From: DSNY01 sp040752195 | Lineage (GTDB): Bacteria; Pseudomonadota; Gammaproteobacteria; Burkholderiales; Burkholderiaceae_F | Reading direction: 5' to 3' | Assembly: GCA_040752195.1 (NCBI GenBank) | Contig: JBFMFC010000016.1 | Coordinates: 1 to 64,000 of the forward strand | Length of the DNA: 64,000 nt | Part shown: piece after piece, positions 32,527 through 40,638 of the stretch | Layout: every line of letters starts with the position of its first letter | Numbering within the stretch: position 1 is the first letter of the stretch | The notes under the pieces: generated by a model | What the model was told of the DNA's origin: nothing | What the model saw: the letters and a program-made list of their open reading frames with translations, nothing else | The model's database searches: none | Translations under genes and position numbers: made by a program

Positions 32527-33255
32527 TCACGCGCCGCCCGATTCTCGCGGCTGCGCCGCGCGCCTGCGCCCGATCGCGGCGGCGGCTTCGCTCAGTTCGC
32601 GGCGCATCGCATCGATCGTCGCCTTGTAGTCCTTCGACCCGAAGATCGCGCTGCCGGCGACGAACGTGTCGGCGCCGGCCTCGGCGATCGCGCGGATGTT
32701 GTCGACTTTCACGCCGCCGTCGATCTCCAGCAGGATGTCGCGCCCGGTGGCCTGCTTCCATGCATCGATCTTCGCGCGCGCCCGCCCCAGTTTGTTCAGC
32801 GCCTCGGCGATGAACGCCTGCCCGCCGAAACCCGGATTCACGCTCATCAGCAGCACGAGGTCGAGCTTGTCCATCACGTGATCCATCCAGTCGAGCGGCG
32901 TGGCAGGGTTGAAAACGAGCCCCGCCTTGCAGCCCTGGTCGCGGATCAGCGCGAGGGTGCGGTCGACGTGGCGCGACGCCTCGGGGTGGAACGTGATCAC
33001 GTTCGCGCCGGCCTTCGCGAACATCGGCACCAGCGCGTCCACCGGCTCGACCATCAGATGAACGTCGATCGGCGCCTGCACGTGCGGGCGGATCGCCTCG
33101 CATACGAGCGGACCGATCGTGAGGTTCGGCACGTAATGGTTGTCCATCACGTCGAAGTGGATCCAGTCGGCGCCGGCCGCGATGACGTTGCGCACTTCTT
33201 CGCCGAGCCGCGCGAAATCGGCGGACAGGATGCTCGGAGCAATGCGAAAATCCAC
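32527..33255 (-). CDS. rpe: Ribulose-phosphate 3-epimerase
   Basis: A 242-residue TIM-barrel enzyme interconverting ribulose 5-phosphate and xylulose 5-phosphate in the pentose phosphate pathway. It shows IAPSILSADFARLG, WIHFDVMDNHYVPNLTIGP, DVHLMVEP, LLMSVNPGFGGQ and EIDGGVK. The start is a GTG at 33255 with a strong GGAGGA upstream; a longer ATG frame (33321) adds non-homologous residues. The C-terminal ~15 residues are basic and variable. It heads the trp-linked operon and is divergent from apaG. Confidence 0.95.
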   Translation of the reverse strand: MDFRIAPSILSADFARLGEEVRNVIAAGADWIHFDVMDNHYVPNLTIGPLVCEAIRPHVQAPIDVHLMVEPVDALVPMFAKAGANVITFHPEASRHVDRTLALIRDQGCKAGLVFNPATPLDWMDHVMDKLDLVLLMSVNPGFGGQAFIAEALNKLGRARAKIDAWKQATGRDILLEIDGGVKVDNIRAIAEAGADTFVAGSAIFGSKDYKATIDAMRRELSEAAAAIGRRRAAQPRESGGA

Positions 33256-33342
33256 GGCACGTCCTCCACGAAGGGCCCGGCGAACGCGGGTCGCCGTGAT
33301 TCTACGGTCGGCCCGCTTCACCGACGGTGACGAAGGTTACTC

Positions 33343-33720
33343 ATGAGCGCGAAGTACGAATTCAGCGTGAGCGTGCAGCCGCGCTTCCTGCCCGAACAGT
33401 CCGACCCGGAGCGGGACCGCTACCTGTTCGCGTACACGGTCACGGTGCGCAACACCGGCCAGGTCGCCGCGCAACTGGTGTCGCGTCACTGGATCATCAC
33501 CGACGGCGAAGGCAAGGTGCAGGAGGTGCGCGGGCTCGGCGTGGTCGGCGAGCAGCCGCTGCTCGCGCCGGGCGAGGTCTTCGAGTACACGAGCGGCTGT
33601 CCGCTGGAGACGCCGGTGGGCACGATGCGCGGAAGCTACCAGTGCGTGGCCGCCGACGGCACGCGCTTCGACGCGCCGATTCCCGAGTTCGTCCTGTCGA
33701 TGCCGCGCGCGCTGCATTGA
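33343..33720 (+). CDS. apaG: ApaG (Co2+/Mg2+ efflux-associated) protein
   Basis: A 125-residue fibronectin-III-like beta-sandwich protein. Its conserved marks are YLFAYTVTVRNTG, LVSRHWIITDGEGKVQEVRGLGVVGEQPLLAPGE and YTSGCPLETPVGTMRGSY. ApaG/CorD is associated with Co2+ resistance and Mg2+ efflux, but its molecular role is not firmly known. It is divergent from rpe by 87 bp, with its own promoter presumably between. Confidence 0.95.
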   Translation: MSAKYEFSVSVQPRFLPEQSDPERDRYLFAYTVTVRNTGQVAAQLVSRHWIITDGEGKVQEVRGLGVVGEQPLLAPGEVFEYTSGCPLETPVGTMRGSYQCVAADGTRFDAPIPEFVLSMPRALH

Positions 33721-33727
33721 GCGGCGC

Positions 33728-33832
33728 TCAGTCGCCCGGCGGCCGCTCGTCGCGGCCATGGAACATCGTCCACCAGACGATGAACACCAGCAGGGCCAGT
33801 GCGAACAGCGCTTCGAGGACGATGAGCCACAT
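33728..33832 (-). CDS. Small single-pass membrane protein (34 residues)
   Basis: A short ORF with a helix LIVLEALFALALLVFIVWW followed by a positive, polar tail (HGRDERPPGD). The pattern is that of a genuine small membrane protein, with positive residues on the cytoplasmic side. It is convergent with apaG (7-bp gap) and divergent from mltA. Function unknown. I believe similar tiny genes occur near apaG/mltA in relatives, but that is from memory and should be checked. Confidence 0.6.
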   Translation of the reverse strand: MWLIVLEALFALALLVFIVWWTMFHGRDERPPGD

Positions 33833-33853
33833 CTGAGCGTCGAGGGGCGCGAA

Positions 33854-35122
33854 TTGCGAATCGCGAACGGTATTTCGTCGGCACGGCAGGTTGCGTCGCA
33901 TTGTAAGAGCGCGGCGACGCTCGCCGCGGCGCTCGCGCTTGGCGCTTGCCAGACGCTGCCGCCGGCGCCGCCGCTCGCGATCAAGACCGTCACGCAGGCG
34001 CGCTACGAGAAGGTCGATTTCGATACGCTGCCCGCGGTCGCCGACGCGGATCTCGTCGCGGCGTGGCCCGCGTGGCTCGCCTCGTGCCGCGCGCTCGAGC
34101 GCGGCGGCGATGCGCGCCACGCGGCGTGGCGGCCGGCCTGCGCGGCGGCGACCGCGGCCGATCGGGGCAGCGCGGCCGCGATTCGCGCCTGGCTGCGCGA
34201 ACGCTTCGACGCCTGGCGCGTGCTTGCCGAGACGCGCGAGGACGCGGCCGGCAACGCCCCGCTGATCGGCGTGGCCGACCGCGGCCGCATCACGGGCTAC
34301 TACGAGCCGCTGCTCAACGGCAGCCGCACGAAAGCGCCGCCTTACACGATTCCGCTGCATCGGCCGCCCGACGATCTGCTGACCGTCGATCTGGCGAGCG
34401 TGTACCCCGAGCTCGCCGGCAAGCGAGTGCGCGGGCGGCTCGTCGAAACGCCGAGCGGCAGGCGCGTCGTTCCGTACTGGACGCGCGAGGAGCTGGCGAA
34501 CGGCGCGCGGCTCGCGGGTGCCGAGCTGCTGTGGGTCGACGATGCGATCGAGGCTTTTTTCCTGCAGGTACAGGGGTCGGGACGCGTACGGCTGCCCGAC
34601 GGCAGCGTCGTGCGAGTCGGCTACGCGGACGTCAACGGCCATCCGTATCGCTCGATCGGCCGCTGGCTCGTCGAGCGCGGCGAGCTGAAGCTCGATGACG
34701 CGTCGATGCAGGGCATCCAGGCGTGGGCGCGCGCCAATCCGCAGCGGCTCGAGGAGTTGCTGAACCAGAACCCGAGCTATGTGTTCTTCCGCGAGCTGCC
34801 GCTCGGCGACCCCAACGCGGGGCCGCTCGGCGCACTCGCCGTGCCGCTGACGGCCGGCTACTCGATCGCGGTCGACCCGCAGTACGTGCCGCTCGGCGCG
34901 CCACTCGTGATCGCCACGCAGCATCCGGCAACGAACGCGCCGCTCGTGCGCATGGTGGTCGCGCAGGACACGGGTGGCGCGATCCGCGGGCCGCTGCGTT
35001 TCGATTTGTTCTGGGGCACCGGCCGCGAGGCCGGCGCAATCGCCGGCCGCCAGCGCCACGACGTCGCCGCGTGGATCCTCGTGCCGAAGGGCGCGACCCC
35101 GGCCGCCGTGCTCGGGCGCTGA
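33854..35122 (+). CDS. mltA: Membrane-bound lytic murein transglycosylase A
   Basis: A lytic transglycosylase of about 422 residues that cleaves peptidoglycan glycan strands with 1,6-anhydro product formation. It has a lipoprotein signal with lipobox LGAC (outer-membrane anchor), then GRITGYYEPLLNGS, YTIPLHRPPDDL, AFFLQVQGSGRVRLPDG, and near the C-terminus the 3D-domain VAQDTGGAIRGPLRFDLFWG with catalytic Asp. No ATG or GTG precedes the signal sequence at a sensible distance. A TTG at 33854 with GAGGGG 6 nt upstream is the best start. Confidence 0.88.
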   Translation: MRIANGISSARQVASHCKSAATLAAALALGACQTLPPAPPLAIKTVTQARYEKVDFDTLPAVADADLVAAWPAWLASCRALERGGDARHAAWRPACAAATAADRGSAAAIRAWLRERFDAWRVLAETREDAAGNAPLIGVADRGRITGYYEPLLNGSRTKAPPYTIPLHRPPDDLLTVDLASVYPELAGKRVRGRLVETPSGRRVVPYWTREELANGARLAGAELLWVDDAIEAFFLQVQGSGRVRLPDGSVVRVGYADVNGHPYRSIGRWLVERGELKLDDASMQGIQAWARANPQRLEELLNQNPSYVFFRELPLGDPNAGPLGALAVPLTAGYSIAVDPQYVPLGAPLVIATQHPATNAPLVRMVVAQDTGGAIRGPLRFDLFWGTGREAGAIAGRQRHDVAAWILVPKGATPAAVLGR

Positions 35123-35129
35123 CCCGCGG

Positions 35130-35888
35130 CTACTTCGCCGCCGGCTCGGCGAGCATCTGTTCGATGCGCTCGACCGGCACCGCGCCGGGGGCGCGCTTGC
35201 CGCTCGGGAAGATCAGCGTCGGCGTGCCGCTGATGTCGAGTTTCTGGCCGAGCGCGAGCACCTGCTGCAGCGGGTGCTTGCAGTCGGCCGCGGCCGCAGG
35301 CGGCGCCTTGCCGTTGCCCATCAGATCGGCCCATGCGGCGGCGCGATCCTTGGCGCACCAGACCGCGCGCGCCTTCTCGAACGAATCCTGCGACAGGATC
35401 GGATACAGGAACGTGTAGATCGTCACGTTCGTCAGCCCGTCGAGATCCTTGAACAGTTTCTTGCAGTACGGGCAGTTCGGGTCCTCGAAGGTCACCAGCG
35501 TGCGCGAGCCGTCGCCGCGCACGGTCTTCACGGCGTTTTCGAGCGGCAGCGACTTGACGTCGACCTTGAGCAGCTCGTCGCGCTTCTTCGACGTCAGGTC
35601 CTCGCGCGTGCGCGCGTCGAACACGCGGCCCGCGATCACGTAGTTGACCGCCGCGTCGACGTAGAAGATCTCGGTGCCGATGACGACTTCGTACAGCCCG
35701 AAGGGCATGCGCGTGACCGTGTCGGGCTTCGCGCCCATACGCGCCTCGACCCGCGCGCGCAGGGCCGCCTCGTCCGCACGCGCGGCATCCTTGCGCGGCT
35801 CACCGCCCTTTGCGGACGGTGCCTGGACCTGCGCCAGCGCGCCGAACGACATCGCCGCTGCGAGCGCGGCCACCCACCAGTACTTCAT
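35130..35888 (-). CDS. dsbC: DsbC-type thiol:disulfide interchange protein
   Basis: A 252-residue periplasmic disulfide isomerase. It has a signal peptide (MKYWWVAALAAAMSFGALA), an N-terminal dimerisation region (VIGTEIFYVDAAVNYVIAGRVFD), and a thioredoxin domain with active site FEDPNCPYCKKL and the cis-Pro segment ISGTPTLIFPSG. The active site is CPYC rather than the CGYC of E. coli DsbC. An extra Cys pair (VWCAKD, DCKHPL) fits the family's structural disulfide. The second of two ATGs (35888) is chosen because AGAGGA lies 6 nt upstream of it. Confidence 0.92.
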   Translation of the reverse strand: MKYWWVAALAAAMSFGALAQVQAPSAKGGEPRKDAARADEAALRARVEARMGAKPDTVTRMPFGLYEVVIGTEIFYVDAAVNYVIAGRVFDARTREDLTSKKRDELLKVDVKSLPLENAVKTVRGDGSRTLVTFEDPNCPYCKKLFKDLDGLTNVTIYTFLYPILSQDSFEKARAVWCAKDRAAAWADLMGNGKAPPAAAADCKHPLQQVLALGQKLDISGTPTLIFPSGKRAPGAVPVERIEQMLAEPAAK

Positions 35889-35953
35889 CGGCATTCCTCT
35901 GCAAAAAAGGGCGCCAGTGTAGCGGGGCGCCCGACGTGGACGAGCGCGCCGGG

Positions 35954-37150
35954 CTAGCCCAGCGCGTGACGGATCAATGCGCGTTTCAGCGGCGTGATCC
36001 GCTCGACCGCCGCCAGCCCGGTATTGCGCAGGCGACGCACCCACGGATCGTCCGTCGCAAACAGCCGGCTCAGCCCGTCGGTCGTCCATCGCATCAGCGC
36101 GAGAGGTTCGGCGCGTGCGCGTTCGTAGCGCCGCAGCAGTACGAGGTCGCCCGGATCGCGGAACGGCTCGCGCGCCGCCAGCACGCGCAGCCACTCGGAC
36201 ACGTCGAGCAGCCCAAGGTTCAATCCCTGCCCGGCGAGCGGATGCACGACGTGTGCCGCGTCACCGACCAGCGCGACGCGCGGGGCGACCAGCCGGTCCA
36301 CCCGGATGCGCCGCAGCGCAAACGCGTGTGCCGCACCGATCGGCCGCAGCGCGCCGAGCGCGTGCCCGGAACGCCGGGCAGCGCGCGCGGCGAGCGCGTC
36401 GGGTGCAAGCTGCATCAGTTGCGTGGCCAGCGCAGCGGGGGCGGACCACACCATCGATACGTGCCGTCCCGGCAGCGGCAACAGCGCGAACACGCCCTCG
36501 TCGGTGAACCACTGGAAGGCCGTGTCCTGGTGCGGGTGTTCGCACGCGAAGTTGGCGACCACGCCCTGCTGGCCGTAGTCGTGCACGTCGGCGTTCGCAC
36601 CGATCGCCGCGCGCACGGCCGAGTGCGCGCCGTCGGCGCCGATCACCACGCGCGCCTCGATCGCGCGGCCGTCGTCGAGGTCGACGCGCGCCGCGTCGGC
36701 GTCGACGCGCAGCGCGGCCATCGGGACGGCCTCGCGGCGGATCGCCGGCTGGTAGTCGCACGCGGCAGCGAGCACGCGTACCAGCTCGCTTTCCTCGACG
36801 ATCGTTGCGAGCCGCTCGACCGCGGCCGTGTACGCGTCGAAGGTCAGCGCCTCGCCCGCGTCGCCGAACACGCGCATCCGCTCGACGCGGCAGATGCGCG
36901 CCGCGTCGATCTTGTTCCACACGCCAAGTTGCGCGAGCAGCGCGGCGGCACCCGGCGCGATCGCGTAGATGCGCGCGTCGAACGGCGCCGCGGCGTCCGC
37001 TGCGTGCCGCCGCGCAGGCGGCCCGATCAGCGCCACTCTCAGCCCCTGTTGCGAGCAGCCGAGCGCGGCGGCAAGGCCGGCGACGCCCGCGCCGACGACG
37101 GCAACGTCGACACGCGCTGCGGTGGCAGAAGGTCCTTGAGAGGCCGGCAT
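35954..37150 (-). CDS. UbiH/UbiF/COQ6-family FAD-dependent hydroxylase
   Basis: A 398-residue flavoprotein monooxygenase of ubiquinone biosynthesis, hydroxylating the quinone ring. It shows the FAD-binding VAVVGAGVAGLAAALG at the N-terminus, VVIGADGAHSAVR (DG motif) and ALVGDAAHVVHPLAGQGLNLGLLD (GD motif). Which ring position is hydroxylated (UbiH, UbiF, UbiI or UbiM type) cannot be assigned by eye. It lies 65 bp upstream of dsbC on the same strand, an arrangement shared with other Burkholderiales. Confidence 0.9.
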   Translation of the reverse strand: MPASQGPSATAARVDVAVVGAGVAGLAAALGCSQQGLRVALIGPPARRHAADAAAPFDARIYAIAPGAAALLAQLGVWNKIDAARICRVERMRVFGDAGEALTFDAYTAAVERLATIVEESELVRVLAAACDYQPAIRREAVPMAALRVDADAARVDLDDGRAIEARVVIGADGAHSAVRAAIGANADVHDYGQQGVVANFACEHPHQDTAFQWFTDEGVFALLPLPGRHVSMVWSAPAALATQLMQLAPDALAARAARRSGHALGALRPIGAAHAFALRRIRVDRLVAPRVALVGDAAHVVHPLAGQGLNLGLLDVSEWLRVLAAREPFRDPGDLVLLRRYERARAEPLALMRWTTDGLSRLFATDDPWVRRLRNTGLAAVERITPLKRALIRHALG

Positions 37151-37296
37151 CGTGACTTGCAGCGCGGGGCGCGCGTACCTCGGTCGCAAAGGGCTTCGGC
37201 CTGGACCGAAGTGCGCGGATGATAGCGACCCGAGCGGCGGTTCAGCCCGCGCTATGCTGGCGCCGTCGGAGTACCGACCGGAGCGAGGAACGCGCC

Positions 37297-37617
37297 ATGG
37301 TGCAGCACGTGATCGTGTCGTTCGGCGACAAGAAGGAATACGAATACAAGGTCACCGCGGCGGACACCGCCGGCGTCACGGCGGACGACGCGCGCCGGTG
37401 GCTCGAGCACGAGTTTGAGGCGCTGGAGTGCGACCTGCCGAATCCGATCGGCAAGGTGCTGCTCGCGGACCGCGTGCTGAGCGTGGCCAAGTACGCGGGC
37501 GAGCGCCGCTTCAAGGACCACGCGCCGTGGGCCGAGCAGTTCGCGCGCAACGCCGCGGTCGCGCTCGGCCGCGACGTGATCCGCGTGGACGTGGCCAACT
37601 ACAGCGTGGGCTACTGA
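37297..37617 (+). CDS. Hypothetical protein, small soluble
   Basis: A 106-residue protein I do not recognise. It is mixed alpha/beta, with no signal or membrane segment: an initial VQHVIVSFGDKKEYEYKV strand pair, a helix ARRWLEHEFEALE, and RDVIRVDVANYSVGY at the end. ATG follows GGAGCGAGGAACGCGCC, a good ribosome-binding site. Codon use is native. Neighbours (UbiH divergent, EamA downstream) do not suggest a function. Confidence 0.65.
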   Translation: MVQHVIVSFGDKKEYEYKVTAADTAGVTADDARRWLEHEFEALECDLPNPIGKVLLADRVLSVAKYAGERRFKDHAPWAEQFARNAAVALGRDVIRVDVANYSVGY

Positions 37618-37747
37618 GCGTCGCGGGGCGGCGCTTGCCTCCTCATCGTCCCGGGGCACGGGAAAGCGGCTCCGATGCACGCTACGCTCGCGGCCGTTCG
37701 GCGGGCCGGCTTGCGCTGGCGCTCGGCACCTCACCTTTGCGGTCCAC

Positions 37748-38587
37748 TTGACCCTCACCGTCTCCATTGCCGTCCTGCTCGCAGCGCTCCTGCACGCGAG
37801 CTGGAACGCGATGATCAAAGGCAGCACCGACGTGCTGATGAACACCGCGGCGATCGTCGCCGGCGCGGGCATCGTCGCGCTGCCCTTTCTGCTGGTGGTG
37901 CCGGCACCCGCGCCGGCGAGCTGGCCGTATATCGGCGCGTCGGTCGCGATCCATCTCGCGTACTACTACCTGATGGTCAACGCCTACCGGACGGGGGACC
38001 TCAGCCTCGTGTATCCGCTGATGCGCGGGGTGGCGCCGCTCCTCACGGCCGTGCTGGGGATCTTCTGGCTCGCCGAGCTGCCGGGCACGTTCACGTGGCT
38101 CGGCATCGCGCTGATCTCGGCGGGCGTGTTCGCGCTCGCGTTCCGCACGGTCGACCATGTTCCGTCGGCGAAGGCGGTGGGTTTTGCGCTCGCCAACGCA
38201 GCGGTGATCGCGACTTACACCATCGTCGACGGCACCGGCGCGCGGCTGGCGGGCGACGCGTGGGCGTACATCGTGTGGCTGTTCGTGATCGACGCGCTGC
38301 CGTTCACCATGTGGGTGCTCGCAGCGCGGCGCAGCGCCTTCACCGCATTCGTCGCGGCGAACCCGCTGCGCGGGCTGATCGGCGGCGGGCTGTCGGCCGC
38401 GGCATACGCGATTTCGGTGTGGGCGATGACCAAGGCGCCGGTGGCGATGGTCGCCTCGTTGCGCGAGACCTCGGTGCTGTTCGCCACACTGATCGGCGCG
38501 CGGCTGCTGCGCGAGAAGCTCAACGCGCGGCGCTGGGCCGGCGTGGTCGCGGTCGTGGCCGGCGTGATCGCGCTGAAGGCGGCCTGA
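37748..38587 (+). CDS. EamA/DMT-superfamily transporter
   Basis: A 279-residue inner-membrane protein with about ten hydrophobic helices in two EamA repeats (residues ~5-125 and ~140-275). Typical marks are AALLHASWNAMIKG, VYPLMRGVAPLLTAVLG and VASLRETSVLFATLIGARLLREKL. Probable metabolite or amino-acid exporter; substrate unknown. The start is a TTG at 37748: the next in-frame Met would remove the first membrane helix. No clear ribosome-binding site. Confidence 0.82.
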   Translation: MTLTVSIAVLLAALLHASWNAMIKGSTDVLMNTAAIVAGAGIVALPFLLVVPAPAPASWPYIGASVAIHLAYYYLMVNAYRTGDLSLVYPLMRGVAPLLTAVLGIFWLAELPGTFTWLGIALISAGVFALAFRTVDHVPSAKAVGFALANAAVIATYTIVDGTGARLAGDAWAYIVWLFVIDALPFTMWVLAARRSAFTAFVAANPLRGLIGGGLSAAAYAISVWAMTKAPVAMVASLRETSVLFATLIGARLLREKLNARRWAGVVAVVAGVIALKAA

Positions 38588-38605
38588 GCGCGCCGCGCGG
38601 GCGAC

Positions 38606-38630
38606 AAAAAGGGCGGCTCGCCGGCCGCCC
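38606..38630 (-). terminator. Rho-independent terminator of the PEP-CTERM gene
   Basis: On the minus strand a 7-bp stem GGGCGGC/GCCGCCC (38611-38630) with a 6-nt loop is followed by five T residues (38606-38610). It lies 24 bp downstream of the PEP-CTERM gene stop and also separates it from the convergent EamA gene. Confidence 0.85.
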
Positions 38631-38653
38631 GAAAAAGTCGCTTGTGGATTCTT

Positions 38654-39328
38654 TCAGCGCTTGAAGCGGCGCCGCGATGCGAAGCCGATGCCGGCCAAGC
38701 CCAGCCCGAGCAGCGCGAGCGTGCCGGGCTCGGGAACGCGGCCGATGAAATCGACACTCGTCGACATCGGATACTCGTTGCCGCTCCAGCCGTGAGTGAT
38801 CTGCGCGAGCAGTGTCATCGAGTACGAGCCAGCGACCGCCGCCCAGTCGGAAAAGGAAGCGCTGAAGGCGCCGCCACCGCTTCCCGACCCAATGAGCGTG
38901 TCCAGCCCGAACGCCGTGTTGGCGTCGGACACGTACATCGCGTAGTTGACCGTGCCGGCCGAAAAGCCGCCGATGCCGCCGCCGAAGTTCAGCGTCGGGT
39001 AGCCGCCGGTGTTGGCGAAGTCCGTATCGGTGAGCGCCACCGTCAGGGTGCCGCCGTTGCTCGAGCTGGCGTTCAGGCTGGTCAGGTGGATCTGGTCGCC
39101 AAGCACGTCGTGGCCGATTCCGACCACGAGGTTCAGCCACCAGCTGCCAATGGCGCAGTTCAGGCCGACGACACCCGCCAGACTCATCGTGTCGCCGCAC
39201 GGCCCGCTCGCGCCGTCGGCGACCGTCACGGTCGTGGAGCCGTCGGAGATGCGGAGCATCGGGGCCGCCTGAGCCACACCTGCCACGGCCAGAAGCGCGG
39301 TCGCCGCGAGTTTGTGAATCGATTTCAA
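38654..39328 (-). CDS. PEP-CTERM sorting-domain protein
   Basis: A 224-residue exported protein. It has a signal peptide (KSIHKLAATALLAVAGVAQA), a Gly/Ser/Thr-rich beta body without recognised enzymatic motifs, and a C-terminal VPEPGTLALLGLGLAGIGF helix ending in RRRFKR. That C-terminus is the PEP-CTERM signal recognised by exosortase, which anchors or secretes extracellular-matrix proteins in biofilm-forming Gram-negatives. No exosortase is in the window. The start is TTG at 39328 with a perfect AGGAGG 6 nt upstream. A sigma-54-like promoter lies upstream. Confidence 0.9.
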   Translation of the reverse strand: MKSIHKLAATALLAVAGVAQAAPMLRISDGSTTVTVADGASGPCGDTMSLAGVVGLNCAIGSWWLNLVVGIGHDVLGDQIHLTSLNASSSNGGTLTVALTDTDFANTGGYPTLNFGGGIGGFSAGTVNYAMYVSDANTAFGLDTLIGSGSGGGAFSASFSDWAAVAGSYSMTLLAQITHGWSGNEYPMSTSVDFIGRVPEPGTLALLGLGLAGIGFASRRRFKR

Positions 39329-39377
39329 AGTACGCCTCCTAGGTTGCAGAACCCGAGATGGGTCACGCCTTCTTGGT

Positions 39378-39393
39378 AGCATCCAGCGTTCCA
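39378..39393 (-). promoter_or_regulatory. Candidate sigma-54 promoter for the PEP-CTERM gene
   Basis: On the minus strand TGGAACGCTGGATGCT has GG and GC 10 nt apart, close to the -24/-12 consensus TGGCAC-N5-TTGCW. It would start transcription near 39367, about 40 nt before the TTG. PEP-CTERM genes are known in some betaproteobacteria to be driven by RpoN with the PrsK/PrsR system. That this one is so controlled is inference. Confidence 0.55.
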
Positions 39394-39482
39394 GCTATGT
39401 AAATCAACGACTTGCGTATCCCGCCATTGCTGGACGTAAAGAAATTCGACACCTCCGGCCTCCGGTGACGTTCCGGTCGGCC

Positions 39483-40628
39483 TCAGGCAGCGGATCGGGC
39501 TGCCGGCGCTTGGGGGCCGAGCGTGCGAATTTCGAGGTCACGCAGCGCCTCGGCGACGGCCGAGACGACATTGCGCATCTCGTTTTCATCGATCGCGCCG
39601 ATGCAGCCCACGCGGAAGGTTTCGACCTGCGTGAGCTTGCCCGGGTACAAGATGTAGCCGCGCTCGCGGACGGCGGCATAGAAGCGCTTGAAGTCGTAGG
39701 CGGGATCGGCCGGCGCGTGGAAGGTCACGATGATCGGCGCCTGCACCTCGGGCTTCAGGAAAGGGCGGAAGCCGAGCGCCGCCATGCCTTCGATCAGCGC
39801 GGCGCAGTTTGCCGCGTAGCGCGCGCCGCGCGCCGGCTGGCCGCCCTCCTCCTTGAATTGGTCGATCGCGGCGCGCAGCGCGGCGACGACGTGCGTCGGC
39901 GGCGTGTAGCGCCACTGCGTCGTCTTCCGCATGTAGACGTACTGGTCGTGCAGGTCCAGCGCGAGCGAGTGCGAGTTGCCGGCGCTTGCCTCGAGCACGG
40001 ACTTCTTCGCGATCACGAAGCCCATGCCCGGCACGCCTTCGAGGCACTTGCCGCTGGCGGCGACGAGCGCATCGAAGGGCATTCTGCGCACGTCGATGTC
40101 GATCGCGGCGAACGAGCTCATCGCGTCGACGATCAGCCCTTTGCCGCGCTTCGCGCACACCTGCGCGATGCCCGGCAGGTCGTTGAGGATGCCGGCGCCC
40201 GTTTCGCAGTGGACCTGCGCGACGTGCGTGACCGACGGGTCGGCCGCGAGCGCGGCATCGACGATCGCCGCGGTGGCGGGCTGGTCCTCCGGAACGGGCA
40301 GGTCGACGACGTCGCGCCCGAGGTACTTGCAGATCCTGACGATGCGCGCGCAGTACGCGCCGTTGTTCGGCACGAGCACGCGGCCCGCGCGCGGGACGAT
40401 GTTGCCGAGCGCGGCCTCGACCGAGAACGTGCCGCTGCCCTGCATCGGCACGCACACGTAGTCGTCGCCGCCGCCGACGATGTCGACGAGATCGCGGCAG
40501 ATCGACAGCGTGATCCGGTTGAATGCCGCGTCCCACGATCCCCAGTCGCGCAGCATCGCCTGCTTGGTCGCGAGCGAGGTCGTCAGCGGTCCGGGAGTCA
40601 GAAGGATCGGGTCGTTGCCGCGGATCAT
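39483..40628 (-). CDS. phnW: 2-aminoethylphosphonate--pyruvate transaminase
   Basis: A 381-residue fold-type I PLP enzyme converting 2-aminoethylphosphonate and pyruvate to phosphonoacetaldehyde and alanine. It shows LLTPGPLTTS at the N-terminus, MQGSGTFSVEAALGN, VDAMSSFAAIDID, the Schiff-base lysine in AASGKCLEGVPGMGF, and GYILYPGKL. Its place at the end of the minus-strand AEP-transporter operon (10-bp gap after the permease) and opposite phnA/phnY supports the assignment. Confidence 0.95.
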   Translation of the reverse strand: MIRGNDPILLTPGPLTTSLATKQAMLRDWGSWDAAFNRITLSICRDLVDIVGGGDDYVCVPMQGSGTFSVEAALGNIVPRAGRVLVPNNGAYCARIVRICKYLGRDVVDLPVPEDQPATAAIVDAALAADPSVTHVAQVHCETGAGILNDLPGIAQVCAKRGKGLIVDAMSSFAAIDIDVRRMPFDALVAASGKCLEGVPGMGFVIAKKSVLEASAGNSHSLALDLHDQYVYMRKTTQWRYTPPTHVVAALRAAIDQFKEEGGQPARGARYAANCAALIEGMAALGFRPFLKPEVQAPIIVTFHAPADPAYDFKRFYAAVRERGYILYPGKLTQVETFRVGCIGAIDENEMRNVVSAVAEALRDLEIRTLGPQAPAARSAA

Positions 40629-40638
40629 GAGTCGGGTC

